A stretch of 64,000 bases of DNA from Asparagopsis taxiformis (taxonomy: Eukaryota; Rhodophyta; Florideophyceae; Bonnemaisoniales; Bonnemaisoniaceae). The notes below the pieces were generated by a model. That model saw only the letters and a list, made by a program, of their open reading frames with translations. It made no database searches and had not been told where the DNA came from. The stretch lies in assembly GCA_030407315.1 (NCBI GenBank), contig JALQPE010002763.1, positions 78,060 through 142,059 of the forward strand, read 5' to 3'. Each line of letters starts with the position of its first letter. Within the stretch, counting starts at the first letter, position 1. Shown here piece by piece: positions 18,336 to 28,769 of the stretch. A program made the translations under genes and the position numbers.

Positions 18336-20285
18336 TCAGCGGTATACGTTGCACGTCCCCAGGAAGCTGCGCAGTTGCGTTTTCGTCGTCGGGTACGTCG
18401 CATCGCGTAGCGCGTCGCATTTCGTCGTCGGTACGGATAGCTTCCCCGGCGAAATAGTATGTCCCAGATAGTCCACTGAGCGTTTGAAGAACTCGGTCTT
18501 CGCGAATTTAAGCGAAACGCCAGCGCGTCCGAGGATTCCCAGTATCTCGTCGACGTGATGCCCGTGCGCATTCACGTCGGCGGAGAAGATGATTACGTCA
18601 TCCAAGTAGACAAGGCAATGCTGCCATTTCACGTTCGCGAGCAAGATATCGAGCGCGCGTTGAAACGTCGCGGGCGCGTTCGATAGTCCAAAGGGCATGC
18701 GGCGGAAACGATACGTACCGACATGCGACGTAAACGTAGTCTTATCGCGGTCGGCGTGCGCTACCGGGATTTGCCAGTATCCCGAATTGCAATCCAGCGT
18801 AGTGAAAACCGTCGCGTTACCGAGCGAGTCGACGCAATCGTCCATGCGCGGAATCGGATACGCGTCCTTCACGGTAGCGGCATTTAGACGGCGGTTGTCG
18901 ATGCAGAAGCGAGAAGTCCCGTCCTTCTTGGGTACGACTACGACCGGGCTCGCCCACTCCGACGTAGCGGGTTCGATCACTCCAGCGCGGAGCATCTTTT
19001 CCACTTGCGTACGGATAATTTCGCGCGACGCGTGTCCGGCGCGGTACGGCGGTTGGTTGACGGGGGTCGCCCCCGGAACCAGTTCGATACGGTGTTCTGT
19101 CGCGTGGATGGCTCCAAGCGTGCCATTCCACATTCGCTCGTGCTTTCGCAGCATCTCGATAATTCGCGCGTGTAGGTCGTCGTCTACCCGCTCATCGCGT
19201 AGCGTCGTGCGTAAGAGGTCTTCCCAATGCGGCGTCGCTTTCGCAATTCCGTCGGCTTCGCACGGGTCCGGCGGATCCGTCGCGTTGCGTGGCGTCGCAT
19301 CGTCGGGCGGTCGGTCTTGCGGAATCGGCGCTTCTGGTGCAAATTGTAGGCAACCCACGGGGTTGGGCACTGCGGCGCCCATCTTCATGCCTTTGGGCAA
19401 GACCTGTAGGCGAGTGCCGGCGTTGTGCACTTGCACACTGAAGGGCACGTTCCTTTTAACCTGCGCTTCACCATTGGCTAGACGCAGCAACTTCTGCCCG
19501 TAGAGGTCGGTCGCGGGTATCGTGATGCAGCGTCCGTCAGCGCCCGTGGTGACTTCGATAGCGCGCGTCGCGTGCGGCGGAATCGACGTGCGACGCGCAA
19601 CGCAGATTGGCGCGAAATCTGTTGGTCGGGTAGTCTTGGGGGTCGGTGCGCGGCGCGGTTTCGTCGGCGTGCGCGGGAGCATCGGAACGTGGTCTCCATA
19701 GCAGGTTCGCAACGCGCGCTGCGGCCCAGTATAGATCATCCGAACCACACGGTCGATGAAGTCTGCTCCCAGAATGCAAGGGACGGATAAGCGCGGCATC
19801 ACCAGGAAAGTTTGAAGGTGCGCGCGGGCACCCAGAAGAACGCTATGTCGCAACGACGCGTTCGGCGCGAGGCGTCGCCCGTTCGCGTCGATAATCGCGC
19901 AGCGCAGCGTCGGCGGCGTAGCGTGGCGCTTCCAGTGGGCGCCTAGTACGTTTTCGCGAATGAGGCTCCGGCCTGCGCCAGTATCAATAACGGCGGTCAC
20001 CGCGGTGGCTGTGCGTTGATTATATCCGACGCGGGTCTCGAGTTTGTAGTTCGCGGTAGGGGTCTGAAACAGGACCACTGTTTCGGGTGGTAACGGAGGC
20101 GGTTTTTCGCGCGGTGGTTGCGTCGTCGCGTGTCCGTTGGGTGAGGAGGAGCCGGCCCACCCGTTACGGCTCCTCGTAGGCGTTTCCCGGGTCTTCTGCG
20201 AAGCGAACCGAGTGGGGCGTAAGCTGCTCGCCGTCATGCGCTTCGTCTTCGCGCGTGCGTTCGCTTTCGTGCTCGCGTGCGTCAT
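18336..20285 (-). CDS. Ty3/gypsy pol: aspartic protease and reverse transcriptase
   Basis: 649 residues from an ATG. A retropepsin-like active site AVIDTGAGRSLI is centred on D101-T-G. The reverse transcriptase runs from ~410 to 640, with VVVPKKDGTSRFCIDNRRLN, FTTLDCNSGYWQI, RMPFGLSNAPATFQ and the catalytic YLDD at 560-563. This is the chromovirus/gypsy-type order. The frame stops at an opal codon just after the RT thumb, where homologues continue into RNase H. The start may be artificial, since pol is normally reached from gag by recoding. Confidence 0.88.
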   Translation of the reverse strand: MTHASTKANARAKTKRMTASSLRPTRFASQKTRETPTRSRNGWAGSSSPNGHATTQPPREKPPPLPPETVVLFQTPTANYKLETRVGYNQRTATAVTAVIDTGAGRSLIRENVLGAHWKRHATPPTLRCAIIDANGRRLAPNASLRHSVLLGARAHLQTFLVMPRLSVPCILGADFIDRVVRMIYTGPQRALRTCYGDHVPMLPRTPTKPRRAPTPKTTRPTDFAPICVARRTSIPPHATRAIEVTTGADGRCITIPATDLYGQKLLRLANGEAQVKRNVPFSVQVHNAGTRLQVLPKGMKMGAAVPNPVGCLQFAPEAPIPQDRPPDDATPRNATDPPDPCEADGIAKATPHWEDLLRTTLRDERVDDDLHARIIEMLRKHERMWNGTLGAIHATEHRIELVPGATPVNQPPYRAGHASREIIRTQVEKMLRAGVIEPATSEWASPVVVVPKKDGTSRFCIDNRRLNAATVKDAYPIPRMDDCVDSLGNATVFTTLDCNSGYWQIPVAHADRDKTTFTSHVGTYRFRRMPFGLSNAPATFQRALDILLANVKWQHCLVYLDDVIIFSADVNAHGHHVDEILGILGRAGVSLKFAKTEFFKRSVDYLGHTISPGKLSVPTTKCDALRDATYPTTKTQLRSFLGTCNVYR

Positions 20286-20382
20286 CGTCCGCAGAAACTT
20301 CGAAAACCTGAACGTTGCGCTGCAGGTTCAGTTCTTCGGGCGTTAGGCGCGCGTGACTATGCATCTCGCGAATCGCGGCCTG

Positions 20383-22134
20383 TTACTCGGACGAGAGCAG
20401 CGGGCAGCTTACCATGGGGTGTCCGAACTTCCGGCATATCAGGCAGCGGAACGCCGCTGTGCGAGACGTGTCGGCCGGTGCTGTCTGTCTCATGATAGGC
20501 GGTGGGTAAGTTGCACGCGGTATGTGCGCCGTGTACGGTCCCGCGCGATCGCGTTCTCGGTCATCATTATGCGCAAAGCGTCGCGAGCGGTCGGCGGGCG
20601 ATGCGTCGCGAGAGCGTGGCGTGCGATAATTCGACGAAGGGGTGCCAAGCGAGGTTGGACTTCGCATGGGGCTCGGGGTCGAGAACTTCCGTTCGCGCGG
20701 AGCGTGCGGCGTCGCGGCGGAGGTTGAGACGTTTGGCGATGAGAAGCCTGATGGCGGGGTATGCCCCACGGTCAGCGCTTGCATCTTCGGTGTCTCGTCC
20801 TCCTCCACGTAGTGCGCAGGAGTTCGCCGTAATAGCGGTCGCGCGCTCGTCGTCGGCGTCATCGCTCGGTGCGTGTCCCCGTGGCTCTGCGCCATAGAGA
20901 CTAGCTCTCGAAAGGTGTATCGACGCGGGTCACGAGACAGCGCGTCCCGCACGAGGTGTTGCGCGTAGGGGCGTAGACCATCGACGAAAATAGAAACAAG
21001 CGTTCGCTCGCTAAATGCATCGCCACAGCGCAGCGCGCGGCGTCGTAGTCTCGTAGCGAATTGCGTTTCGGTTTCCTTCGGGTCTTGCGTTTGTTGCGCC
21101 ACGTCACGATACGCTTGCGCGACGTCGCCTTCGCGCGCATAGGTTAGCAGGAGCCACTGAACGGCTTCCGCGTAGCACGTAATCGAATCGACGCCCGCGC
21201 GCGCTCCTCGGAACGTTCGTCCCACGTACGTTTGGAACGTGTCGCGCGCCTCGTCGGCCAGGAAATACTTGAGAATCGGCAGTGCTGCGCCTTCGGATAC
21301 GCCGGTGTTGTCGCATGCGCTCTTGAAATACTTCAAGAACGATAGCACGACGATTCCGTCGGTGCCCGTGAAATTCTCTCCCTGCATCGAATGGCGCACC
21401 ATCTTCGCGGTGTTAGCCAATTCGCTCGCGATTTCCCGATTAAACGCGCGGTCCGTATTACGCAAGCGGTACGTGCGATACGAAAGCGCGCGCGTGAACA
21501 GCTCGTTCAACGGCTGGATCTCTACCAGCCCGGGATGCGCGGGTCCGTCGTCGCTATTCGAACGCGGGTGATCGTCGAATGACAGGTCCTGGCGCGCCAG
21601 TTCCAGCCATCCTTCGGGATCCGCGTTGCGCGCGTAGTTCGTCGGAGTGGCGCGCGCTGCGGTTCGCGTTCGGTTTTCGCGCGTAACGACGTTCGCACGG
21701 TCGGTATTGTGCTCCTCGCGGGAGTCTATCGTAGTAACGATTAGGTTGTGGACTTGCGCCCTCATCTGAGCCGTCAATCCACGTGATTGGCCCTTGATGG
21801 CGCGGTCCACCGCAGCTCGTACTTCTGCCTGGAGCATGCATTGGAACGTAGGGTCGTCCACTACTTGTCGAACCAAGCTCGGAAGCGTTGCGGACGGCGT
21901 AGCGTGCACGTCGGTAACGCGGAATTCGGCCTCGCGCTTCGTTGCGGCGCCATCGTCGGAGGTTTGCGCGTCGTCGTCGATACTCGCGAGCGCTTGCGTC
22001 GGTAACGGCGGCCACGGGGAAGCGGTAGGGTCAAGGATATGTGAAGCGACCAGTGCGTCGACTGCGTGAGTTTGCGACGCGACTGGCGGCGGTTCGGTCG
22101 GCGCGTTCGATCGCTCGGGCGCGGATGGATCCAT
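20383..22134 (-). CDS. Ty3/gypsy gag with CCHC zinc knuckle
   Basis: 583 residues from an ATG. A disordered N-terminus is followed by a helical capsid-like region with the retrotransposon-gag pattern, including RDVAQQTQDPKETETQFATR. A basic/proline-rich tail ends in one zinc knuckle, CLICRKFGHPMVSC (C-x2-C-x4-H-x4-C), a few residues before the stop. After the TAA, the same frame remains open for ~70 more codons (to 20164), overlapping the start of pol, which suggests recoding or decay. Confidence 0.85.
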   Translation of the reverse strand: MDPSAPERSNAPTEPPPVASQTHAVDALVASHILDPTASPWPPLPTQALASIDDDAQTSDDGAATKREAEFRVTDVHATPSATLPSLVRQVVDDPTFQCMLQAEVRAAVDRAIKGQSRGLTAQMRAQVHNLIVTTIDSREEHNTDRANVVTRENRTRTAARATPTNYARNADPEGWLELARQDLSFDDHPRSNSDDGPAHPGLVEIQPLNELFTRALSYRTYRLRNTDRAFNREIASELANTAKMVRHSMQGENFTGTDGIVVLSFLKYFKSACDNTGVSEGAALPILKYFLADEARDTFQTYVGRTFRGARAGVDSITCYAEAVQWLLLTYAREGDVAQAYRDVAQQTQDPKETETQFATRLRRRALRCGDAFSERTLVSIFVDGLRPYAQHLVRDALSRDPRRYTFRELVSMAQSHGDTHRAMTPTTSARPLLRRTPAHYVEEDETPKMQALTVGHTPPSGFSSPNVSTSAATPHAPRERKFSTPSPMRSPTSLGTPSSNYRTPRSRDASPADRSRRFAHNDDRERDRAGPYTAHIPRATYPPPIMRQTAPADTSRTAAFRCLICRKFGHPMVSCPLLSSE

Positions 22135-22711
22135 CTGCGCGGTTGCGTTCGATCGTCGCCTAGGGAAAAGGGAAAAAGGGATGATGGGGAAGGAGAAAGG
22201 GGAATTCGGCGCGCGTCAAAATCTCGCGTCGGCGCGTCGAAAAATTGGTAAGTAAAAAGGGAAGCGCTTCCCGAAAATTGTCTGCGTATCGGGCGCGCGT
22301 AGTAAGGGTGAGGGGGACGAGTTCGCTCGCAGGAGGGCTTCTTCCTCGCTCGGAACGCGCCAAGACGGGTCTCGATCGTCCGCGAACCCAATATTTTCGG
22401 CACCGCCGAACCCGCGTTAGGGTTGCGAACTAGCGCGCGCACGCGCTGCGTCTTCGATCGCGTCGTTCCGCGCTGCGAATCGTCGTAGTAGAGATAGGGT
22501 AGTTGTACAAACCAGAGAGGCTATAGCACCGCTTCCGGGATAGCGATACGCGCGCACGCGTCAATCGCCCTCGCTGTCGCGCACGACGAACGGATAAAAG
22601 AGGAATTAGAGTAAGCGATAGGTTTGGCGTCCCGTGTTTTCCCCAAGCGGAGTTTCTGTGCTTCGCTGAGTTCGCACGTCGGTTCGCGCAATTCTAGGTC
22701 GAGAGACCAGT
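22135..22711. other. Non-coding leader between gag and LTR-like repeat
   Basis: No supported gene. On the minus strand this would be the 5' leader of the Ty3 element. Next to the LTR-like sequence it reads ACTGGTCTCTCGACC, whose TGG could be a primer-binding site, but the following bases do not resemble a tRNA T-arm complement. Confidence 0.35.
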
Positions 22712-23513
22712 TGTAGGACCAGCCGGGGTGGCGATCGCTAAGGGAGTTCTAGAATTGCAGCCGTGTCAGGGCGAGGTGAACCGTAACGCGCTGGTTGAAC
22801 TTGCGTTCGCGCGTCGCTCGGTCGCGCTGGCGAACGGGTGGTACAACGGCGGAACGCGTAGGGAACGATCGCAACACGGGATTCGCGGGCCGGCGCAAGC
22901 CGTGATCTCAGGGTGAGATCACCGAGTAAACTCGAGCACAACGCGATCCACACAGGGGTCGTAAATCCCTGGCCTGGTGGCGTGCGACGCAACGCGCGCT
23001 ATCGCGGTGCGACGCAGTTCGACGATCGGTTTACGCGCAGCGCGCACGCGAACGTCGGCGATCGTGAGCAACCCGCACGCAACGTTCCAACGCAATCGGT
23101 CCTCGCGATTCGCTAAACGCTTAACTCGTAGCTGCGAAGATGCTGGCTGTTTATTGGTAAAGTGCGAAGCAGAACGACCATTAATAGCTAACTACTCAGG
23201 ACAGGTTGTCCTTGCGCGGCCGGCCGGCGGCCGCTCGCTCGCACGCAAAAAGGGAAATATTTGGGAAAAAGACTTTCGTCATAAAAAACCCAAAAAGGGA
23301 AAATAAAGGGGGAAATTCGCAAAAGGCGCTACACATGGCGCCAAGCTCGCAGGTTCGTTCGCGCGCACGCGTTCGCTCGGGCGCGCCGTGACACGTAATC
23401 GGATCGCTACGCGTACGCTCGCTTACTAACTAACTAATTTGCGGATGCATGCGGACTCAGTCAGACGCAGTCGTTGCGAGCGCGCGCGCGTTGACCGAAT
23501 AAATTGTACCACA
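22712..23513 (+). repeat. LTR-like sequence, left copy (TGTAGG...CACA)
   Basis: 802 bp beginning TGTAGGACC and ending GTACCACA, with AATAAA shortly before the end. It is nearly identical over the first ~600 bp to the inverse complement of 27741-28546, then more diverged. TG...CA ends and the late AATAAA fit an LTR read on the + strand. The flanking five bases (CCAGT, ACCCT) do not form a target duplication. Confidence 0.7.
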
Positions 23514-24721
23514 ACCCTCACTGGAAGGAAGGCGAGGGCCTCAAACCCGCTCAACCTGCCACGCGCCCGTTCGGAATTCGCAAGGCCACGCACGCCAGTT
23601 TTCGCCGCGCCACGCAAGAGTTCTACGCCTACGCTATGATATTCTCGTTGTCGACCCGCCGCGCGTCTACCGACTCACCGCACTCGGGCTCTAGAACGCT
23701 TCATGAAACCTGTACGAGTCTGGTTTCCAGCGGATGTTCTATTGACTCTGAATGGTGGAGCGAGCTGGAATCAGCGATGAGATTTCGCGCGAAAACGGGG
23801 AACGACGTTGGAATCGAGAGTGGGGGCTGGCCCGGCTGGTCAACAATGTAGCCGTCCCATGGAAATTGCCCCATTGGAAAAGTACTCAGAGTAGGGACAG
23901 CCGCATTACGCTGCCGTCCAAGCCCACTCCCGCGCCGTGACGAAACGTTCCCTGCTGTCGCCTTTTGATTGGGCGACGACACACGCCGACTACCGCGAGG
24001 CGCGCGAGCTTGGTGGAAAGACGCAACCCCCTGGAAGGACGCGGGTCTCCACTGGGAATATAGCGGCACCCACGTGCACGCTTACCCCTCTCCAGCGGAA
24101 GCGAAATGAACGAGAGAGGCTCCTAGAAGATGTAATCCCGCATAAGCCTCCTAATAACACCAGCCGCCCCGTTTTAGACGCGATAGTTGCGTGCGCCACG
24201 ACCGACCCGCGTCCATCCGAAGCGAGCAAACGAGCGACCGCGTTAGCGAAGAACCAATACGCGACGCAAACGAACACCTGCCATGGCGTCGGACGAATGC
24301 GCTGCGAACTAACCGCCGACGAAAGACGCTGCGTACGACAAACCGACGAAGCGCATACGCCCCGACAAAGTTCCCTCGGACGCGCTGTCCGCTCCCTAAC
24401 CCTTCTTTCACCCCCATTCACACTTTGCAGCATACGCGCCACACCTTCGCACGCGCCCGTAGGACGTCGTCGTCCGCGTGTCCCCCGAGCGCCGACGTGA
24501 TCACCCAGCAAACACGGCCTCAAACGTTGGACGCGCACGCCGCGACGGCCGAAGCCCATTATGACGCGGCAACCGCCCCATATGTTCGACCGTGCGCCGA
24601 GGCAAACGCGAAGCTACAAGGCGTGTACCCCGAAGGAAAGGCGACTTAGAACAGGAAAGGCAAGGATACGTTTATTTGAGGTGGCCTGGAACGTCAGCGA
24701 GGAATGTACGGATGATAACTA
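23514..24721. other. CG-rich non-coding retroelement remains
   Basis: Several frames are open by composition alone, but none shows a protein family or the codon pattern of a real gene. The stretch lies downstream of the second gag-like gene, where a pol gene would be expected; no RT, protease or integrase motif is visible on either strand. Confidence 0.4.
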
Positions 24722-26830
24722 CTACGGATTCGCATGCGCGTCGTCGTCGCGGCGCGTACGACGACTGGAAGTGCTTCCCACCGCATTGCGCGCGCGAGCA
24801 CGGCTTGAGGCTGTGTCTGCTTGGTGACCGCGTCGACGCTCGGGATTCAACACCCGGACGACGCGCCCGCCTTGCACCCCGAGGCGCAAAGGCGGGATAC
24901 CAGGAGGCGCCGACGTAGCCCCCGCAGCGCTAGAACGAGTCATTGGACGCGCGCCGCCGCGACTCACTCCAACGCCCCGCGCCGCCGACGTCGCTCCGGA
25001 CGCCGTTTCATCCCGCATCGCCTCCTGTCGTAAACCGCTAACCGACTGCGTCTCGCCATTAGACGCGACCACTTCAGCCGACACGGCGGGCGACCGCTGA
25101 ACCGAGTCGATGATATCATTCAACGCGGCGCCAAGTCGATGCGTGCGCTCGATCGTATTCTGAATCTGGCGGACCGTCTCCTTCTCGCGCGCCTGATATT
25201 CGCGACGCACAGCCGCAACCCGCCCTTCGTCCCGCCTACGCTCGTCGGTAAGGCTAGCATTGGCAGCCGCAAGCGCACGCTCCGCCGTTTCTTGAGCCGC
25301 ATTTGCAGCTTCGCACTTAGTTTGGAGCGCCGTGATCATCGCCCGATTGCCGTCGACTTCGCCTTGATGCGCCGCCGTGCGTTCTTGCAGAACCCGAACT
25401 TCGTGACGAAGATGATCCAGCCGCGCCGCGTCCTCGCCGGCCTTCCTCACCAACGCCTCGTCCTGTACGCGTGCATCTTGTAGAGCCCTTTCAGCCTTAC
25501 GCTGCGACGCTATCGCCTCGGCGCGAATCTTGGTTGCTTCTTCGGCGCGCGCCAGAGCGTCGTCACGAGCTTGAGCTACCACAGTCACTCGCGACAGGGC
25601 CTCGTCGCGGCTCCTTTCAATCGACTCCAGACGCGACGCCACTGCTTCACGGGCCCGTTCGGACGCAGCGGCCCGCGACAAGGCATCATCACGCTCGCGT
25701 TCGGCGGCGGAAAGCTGCCTTCGTAACGCGCGAACGCCCGCCTCGTCCGTCGACTCGCCCGCCTCGGCGGCCACTATTGCCGTAATTGGACCAGCCCCGC
25801 CTGACGCCACAACCTCGACCGTCGCACCCGCGCCGCCCGGAGCCCGATTCGCATTCTTCAATGCTTGCAGCTCGTCATAAACCTTGACGTATTCCGCGCG
25901 CAGCGCCGCGTCAAGCTGAGTGACGTCAATCGGAGCGCGAGGAGCCTCGGAGAATAATGAATAGCGACCGTCGCGAAAGCGTCGTCGCTCGGTAGCTAAC
26001 AGCGCCGCCATGCCAAGATACTGCGCGTACTCCCGCGAGTCGGTCGCGCGCATGACGTGTAATTCGTTGGAAGATAACGCGGACAACACGGAATCGATAG
26101 TCACGACGTCGCCCGCCTCTAAGTTCGCGAACGCGTCGCGCGACGGGTTGCGTGGGGACTTCAGAAGGATATGTGGAATTTCAGTATGGCGATGCACGCC
26201 TAGCGCACCATGCGACCAATCGACGGCACCGCGCTCGGCATTCCAAGGTAACCATTGACCGCCCTCCCTGAGATCTACGCCCGGCGCCACTTCGAACACA
26301 GGAGTCTCGTCCCATGCGCATGCGCGATGCTCCCTCAAGAGGCTTTCCAGATGCGCTGTCGAATACGTGCCGCCGTGTACGACCGCCGACGCGCCGATAC
26401 GCTCGATGCCCGCGATAAGTTGGTCGCTCAGTCGCAAGATGCGCCGCTCGACGTACGCAACGTGCAGCCAAGCAGCAGCGACCATCACGACCCATTCGCT
26501 GAGGGCTATCGCCCAGAAATACGAGCGCGTCTCGACGGATACGTTCAAACCGAGCAAGACCGATGGCGCGTAGTGGAAAACACAAGGGAGCGGCACTGAC
26601 AACGACGCGGGAGCCTCGGGCCAGTCACGCGCGTCGTAGCGCGAGAAGAATGCGCCAACGCGATCTTCCGGGAATTCGCGAAACTCGACGTCGCGATACG
26701 TAACAAAGTAGCCGCGCGACTGACGCAAGCGCAATTCACGGCGCGATTCAGACCGCATGGCCGCTTCCAGGAACCACGGCACGCTGGTCTCGCCTTCGTT
26801 GTCGACGTCGTTCCACGGCACGCCGCCGTC
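24722..26830 (-). pseudogene. Gag-like coiled-coil protein, second part, in frame after TAG
   Basis: About 700 residues continue in the same frame as the 244-residue part after a TAG at 26831-26833. The first codon usable as a start is GTG, so a separate protein is unlikely. It has one membrane-like or buried hydrophobic stretch (FWAIALSEWVVMVAAAWLHVAYV, near residue 105), then a globular part. A long alanine/arginine/glutamate coiled coil follows from ~350 to ~580, and a basic G/S/R-rich tail. No zinc knuckle or enzyme motif is seen. CG-rich base use and position next to an LTR-like repeat suggest a structural gene of a retroelement. Confidence 0.5.
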
Positions 26831-27565
26831 CTACAGGAAGCCGGCACTGGGCGCTGCCGCCCAAGGGTCAATGTGAACAAACTCGTCGCGGCGCATGGTA
26901 CGAAGTTTGGCCAAGTGGCGCACGAGTCGCTCGTCAGCCGCATCCTCCAGGAAATACGCGTCGCAGGGCAAGTTCGTCGGCACAGCCAGATCGCAAAGCG
27001 CAGCGTCGCGTCGCGCATCCCACACCGACTGCGCGTTTCGATGGCCAGGCAGTACGGCGTACCGGTTGACGTCGGCAATGCGGTCCCAGAGGAAGCGGCG
27101 CGGATAAAACTGGAGGCGACTTAGCTCCGACCAAGTCGGGAGCGTGCGAGGAAGGAAGCGAAACGCCACGGGATCGTCGTATCGCGCGCGAGGCGCCGGA
27201 GCGGGAACATTCTGCGCGGCCGAAGGGAGCGAAACCGACGCAGGCGGAGGAACAGCACGAAGAAGGATACCAGTACCAGAGCGAACCCCGGTCGCGGAAG
27301 TTGGCGTCGCGGTAGCGTCCACGGTCGCGACGACGTCGGAAAGCGTAGCGCCGTCACCCCCGCGTCCGCTCGACGATGCCGCCGCGCCCACGTTCGAGGA
27401 GGAAGCCTGCGCCATGGACATGTAATAAGGGCTCTCGGGGCTCGATGGAAAAGGAATCGAAACGCGCGCGTTGGACGGAGAAGCATGGGGTGTAGGCACA
27501 GTTTCGTTGCCAGGAGGCGCGCCGGCTCGGATCCAGCCGGGAAGCGACTCGTTGTCTTGCGCCAT
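26831..27565 (-). CDS. Gag-like protein, first part (244 residues)
   Basis: Starts at an ATG (27565) 175 bp downstream, on the minus strand, of the inner end of the right LTR-like sequence, as expected for the first gene of an element. Residues ~1-130 are disordered (S/P/A-rich), then a compact region (FRFLPRTLPTWSELSRLQFY...). It ends in TAG, after which the same frame continues for ~700 residues. I do not recognise the family. Confidence 0.5.
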   Translation of the reverse strand: MAQDNESLPGWIRAGAPPGNETVPTPHASPSNARVSIPFPSSPESPYYMSMAQASSSNVGAAASSSGRGGDGATLSDVVATVDATATPTSATGVRSGTGILLRAVPPPASVSLPSAAQNVPAPAPRARYDDPVAFRFLPRTLPTWSELSRLQFYPRRFLWDRIADVNRYAVLPGHRNAQSVWDARRDAALCDLAVPTNLPCDAYFLEDAADERLVRHLAKLRTMRRDEFVHIDPWAAAPSAGFL

Positions 27566-27740
27566 CGGTAAACGAGCACGCGCACGACGGAGACGAGGAA
27601 GCGAGCGCGAGTGGCACAGTGGAACAGAGAGAAGGAAGGATGGAACAAAGAGAAGACGGAGGAAGAGAGCAGAGGAAGAACAGGATGATACGCACGAGAG
27701 ATGAAGCGCGAGGACGCGCTTCGGAGTTAGTCGGGGGGAG

Positions 27741-28546
27741 TGTGACGCAATTTATTTCGTCGACGCGCACGCGTTCGCTGCGATTGCGTCGGGATGAATT
27801 CGCGTGCATCTACCTTAGTTAGTTAGTAAGCGAGCGTACGCGTGGCGTTCTGATTACGTGTCACGGAGCATCGTTGCGAGCGCGTGCGCGCGTACGTTGC
27901 CACGACACCGCGAGCCCGGCACCACGTGTAGCGCTTTTTACGAATTTCCCTTTTATTTCCCTTTTTGGGTTTTTTATGACGAAAGTCTTTTTCCCAAATA
28001 TTTCCTTTTTGCGTGCGAGCGAGCGGCCGCCGGCCGGCCACGCTAGGACAGCCTGTCCCAAGTAAGTTAGCTATTAGTGGTCGCTCTGCTTCGCACCTTA
28101 CCAATAAACAGTCAGCATCTTCGCAGCTACGAGTTAAGCATTTAGCGAATCGCGAGGACCGATTGCGCTGGAACGTTGCGTGCGGGTTGCTCACGATCGC
28201 CGACGTTCGCGTGCGCGCTGCGCGTAAACCGATCGTCGAACTGCGTCGCACCGCGATAGCGCGCGTTGCGTCGCACGCCACCAGGCCAGGGATTTACGAC
28301 CCCTTTGTGGATCGCGTTGTGCTCGAGTTTACTCGGTGATCTCACCCTGAGATCACGGCTTGCGCCGGCCCGCGAATCCCGTGTTGCGATCGTTCCCTAC
28401 GCGTTCCGCCGTTGTACCACCCGTTCGCCAGCGCGACCGAGCGACGCGCGAACGCAAGTTCAACCAGCGCGTTACGGTTCACCTCGCCCTGACACGGCTG
28501 CAATTCTAGAACTCCCTTAGCGGTCGCCACCCCGGCTGGTCCTACA
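27741..28546 (-). repeat. LTR-like sequence, right copy, inverted relative to the left copy
   Basis: 806 bp. Read on the minus strand it starts TGTAGGACC and ends GCGTCACA, with AATAAA near the end. A gag-like gene follows in the same direction, so it could be a 5' LTR. The flanks GGGAG (left) and TGGAG (right) form an imperfect 5 bp target duplication, which would fit a solo LTR instead. No tRNA primer site is recognisable next to it. Confidence 0.7.
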
Positions 28547-28769
28547 TGGAGTCCTTATTTTGATAGGACTTCCCACTGTCGACCAATTGGAATGCTTCTG
28601 CAAGCTTTATGGAATGTTCCATAAAGCCTTTAAAGTCACTGGAAAGGACACTTTGTGAAAATTCTAGATCGTTTGGAAGTCTAGATTATAGTGCATGTGG
28701 CCGTATTGCCTTTAAAACGTGCTTCACCGCAACGTTTTGTGACGTTTCAATAACCCATAGAAGCCCATT

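Larger units (their letters stand above)
17667..22134 (-). mobile_element. Truncated Ty3/gypsy retrotransposon (gag, protease, RT, RNase H)
   Basis: On the minus strand the order is gag (22134-20383), retropepsin, reverse transcriptase and RNase H, ending at 17667. No integrase (HHCC, D-D-35-E) or chromodomain follows, so the element is 3'-truncated. Gag ends with TAA (20383-20385) but the same frame stays open to 20164. Pol (from ATG 20285) is in another frame. An opal TGA (18336-18338) interrupts pol between RT and RNase H. No matching LTR pair is seen. The element is CG-rich and probably dead. Confidence 0.85.

Noticed and set aside
22697..22711. tRNA primer-binding site for the Ty3 element
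   Set aside because: TGG is present next to the LTR-like end on the minus strand, but the following bases do not resemble a tRNA 3' end with T-arm.
23990..24559. 189-residue minus-strand frame as a retroelement gene
   Set aside because: Open only because of high GC; no protease, RT, integrase or gag motif.
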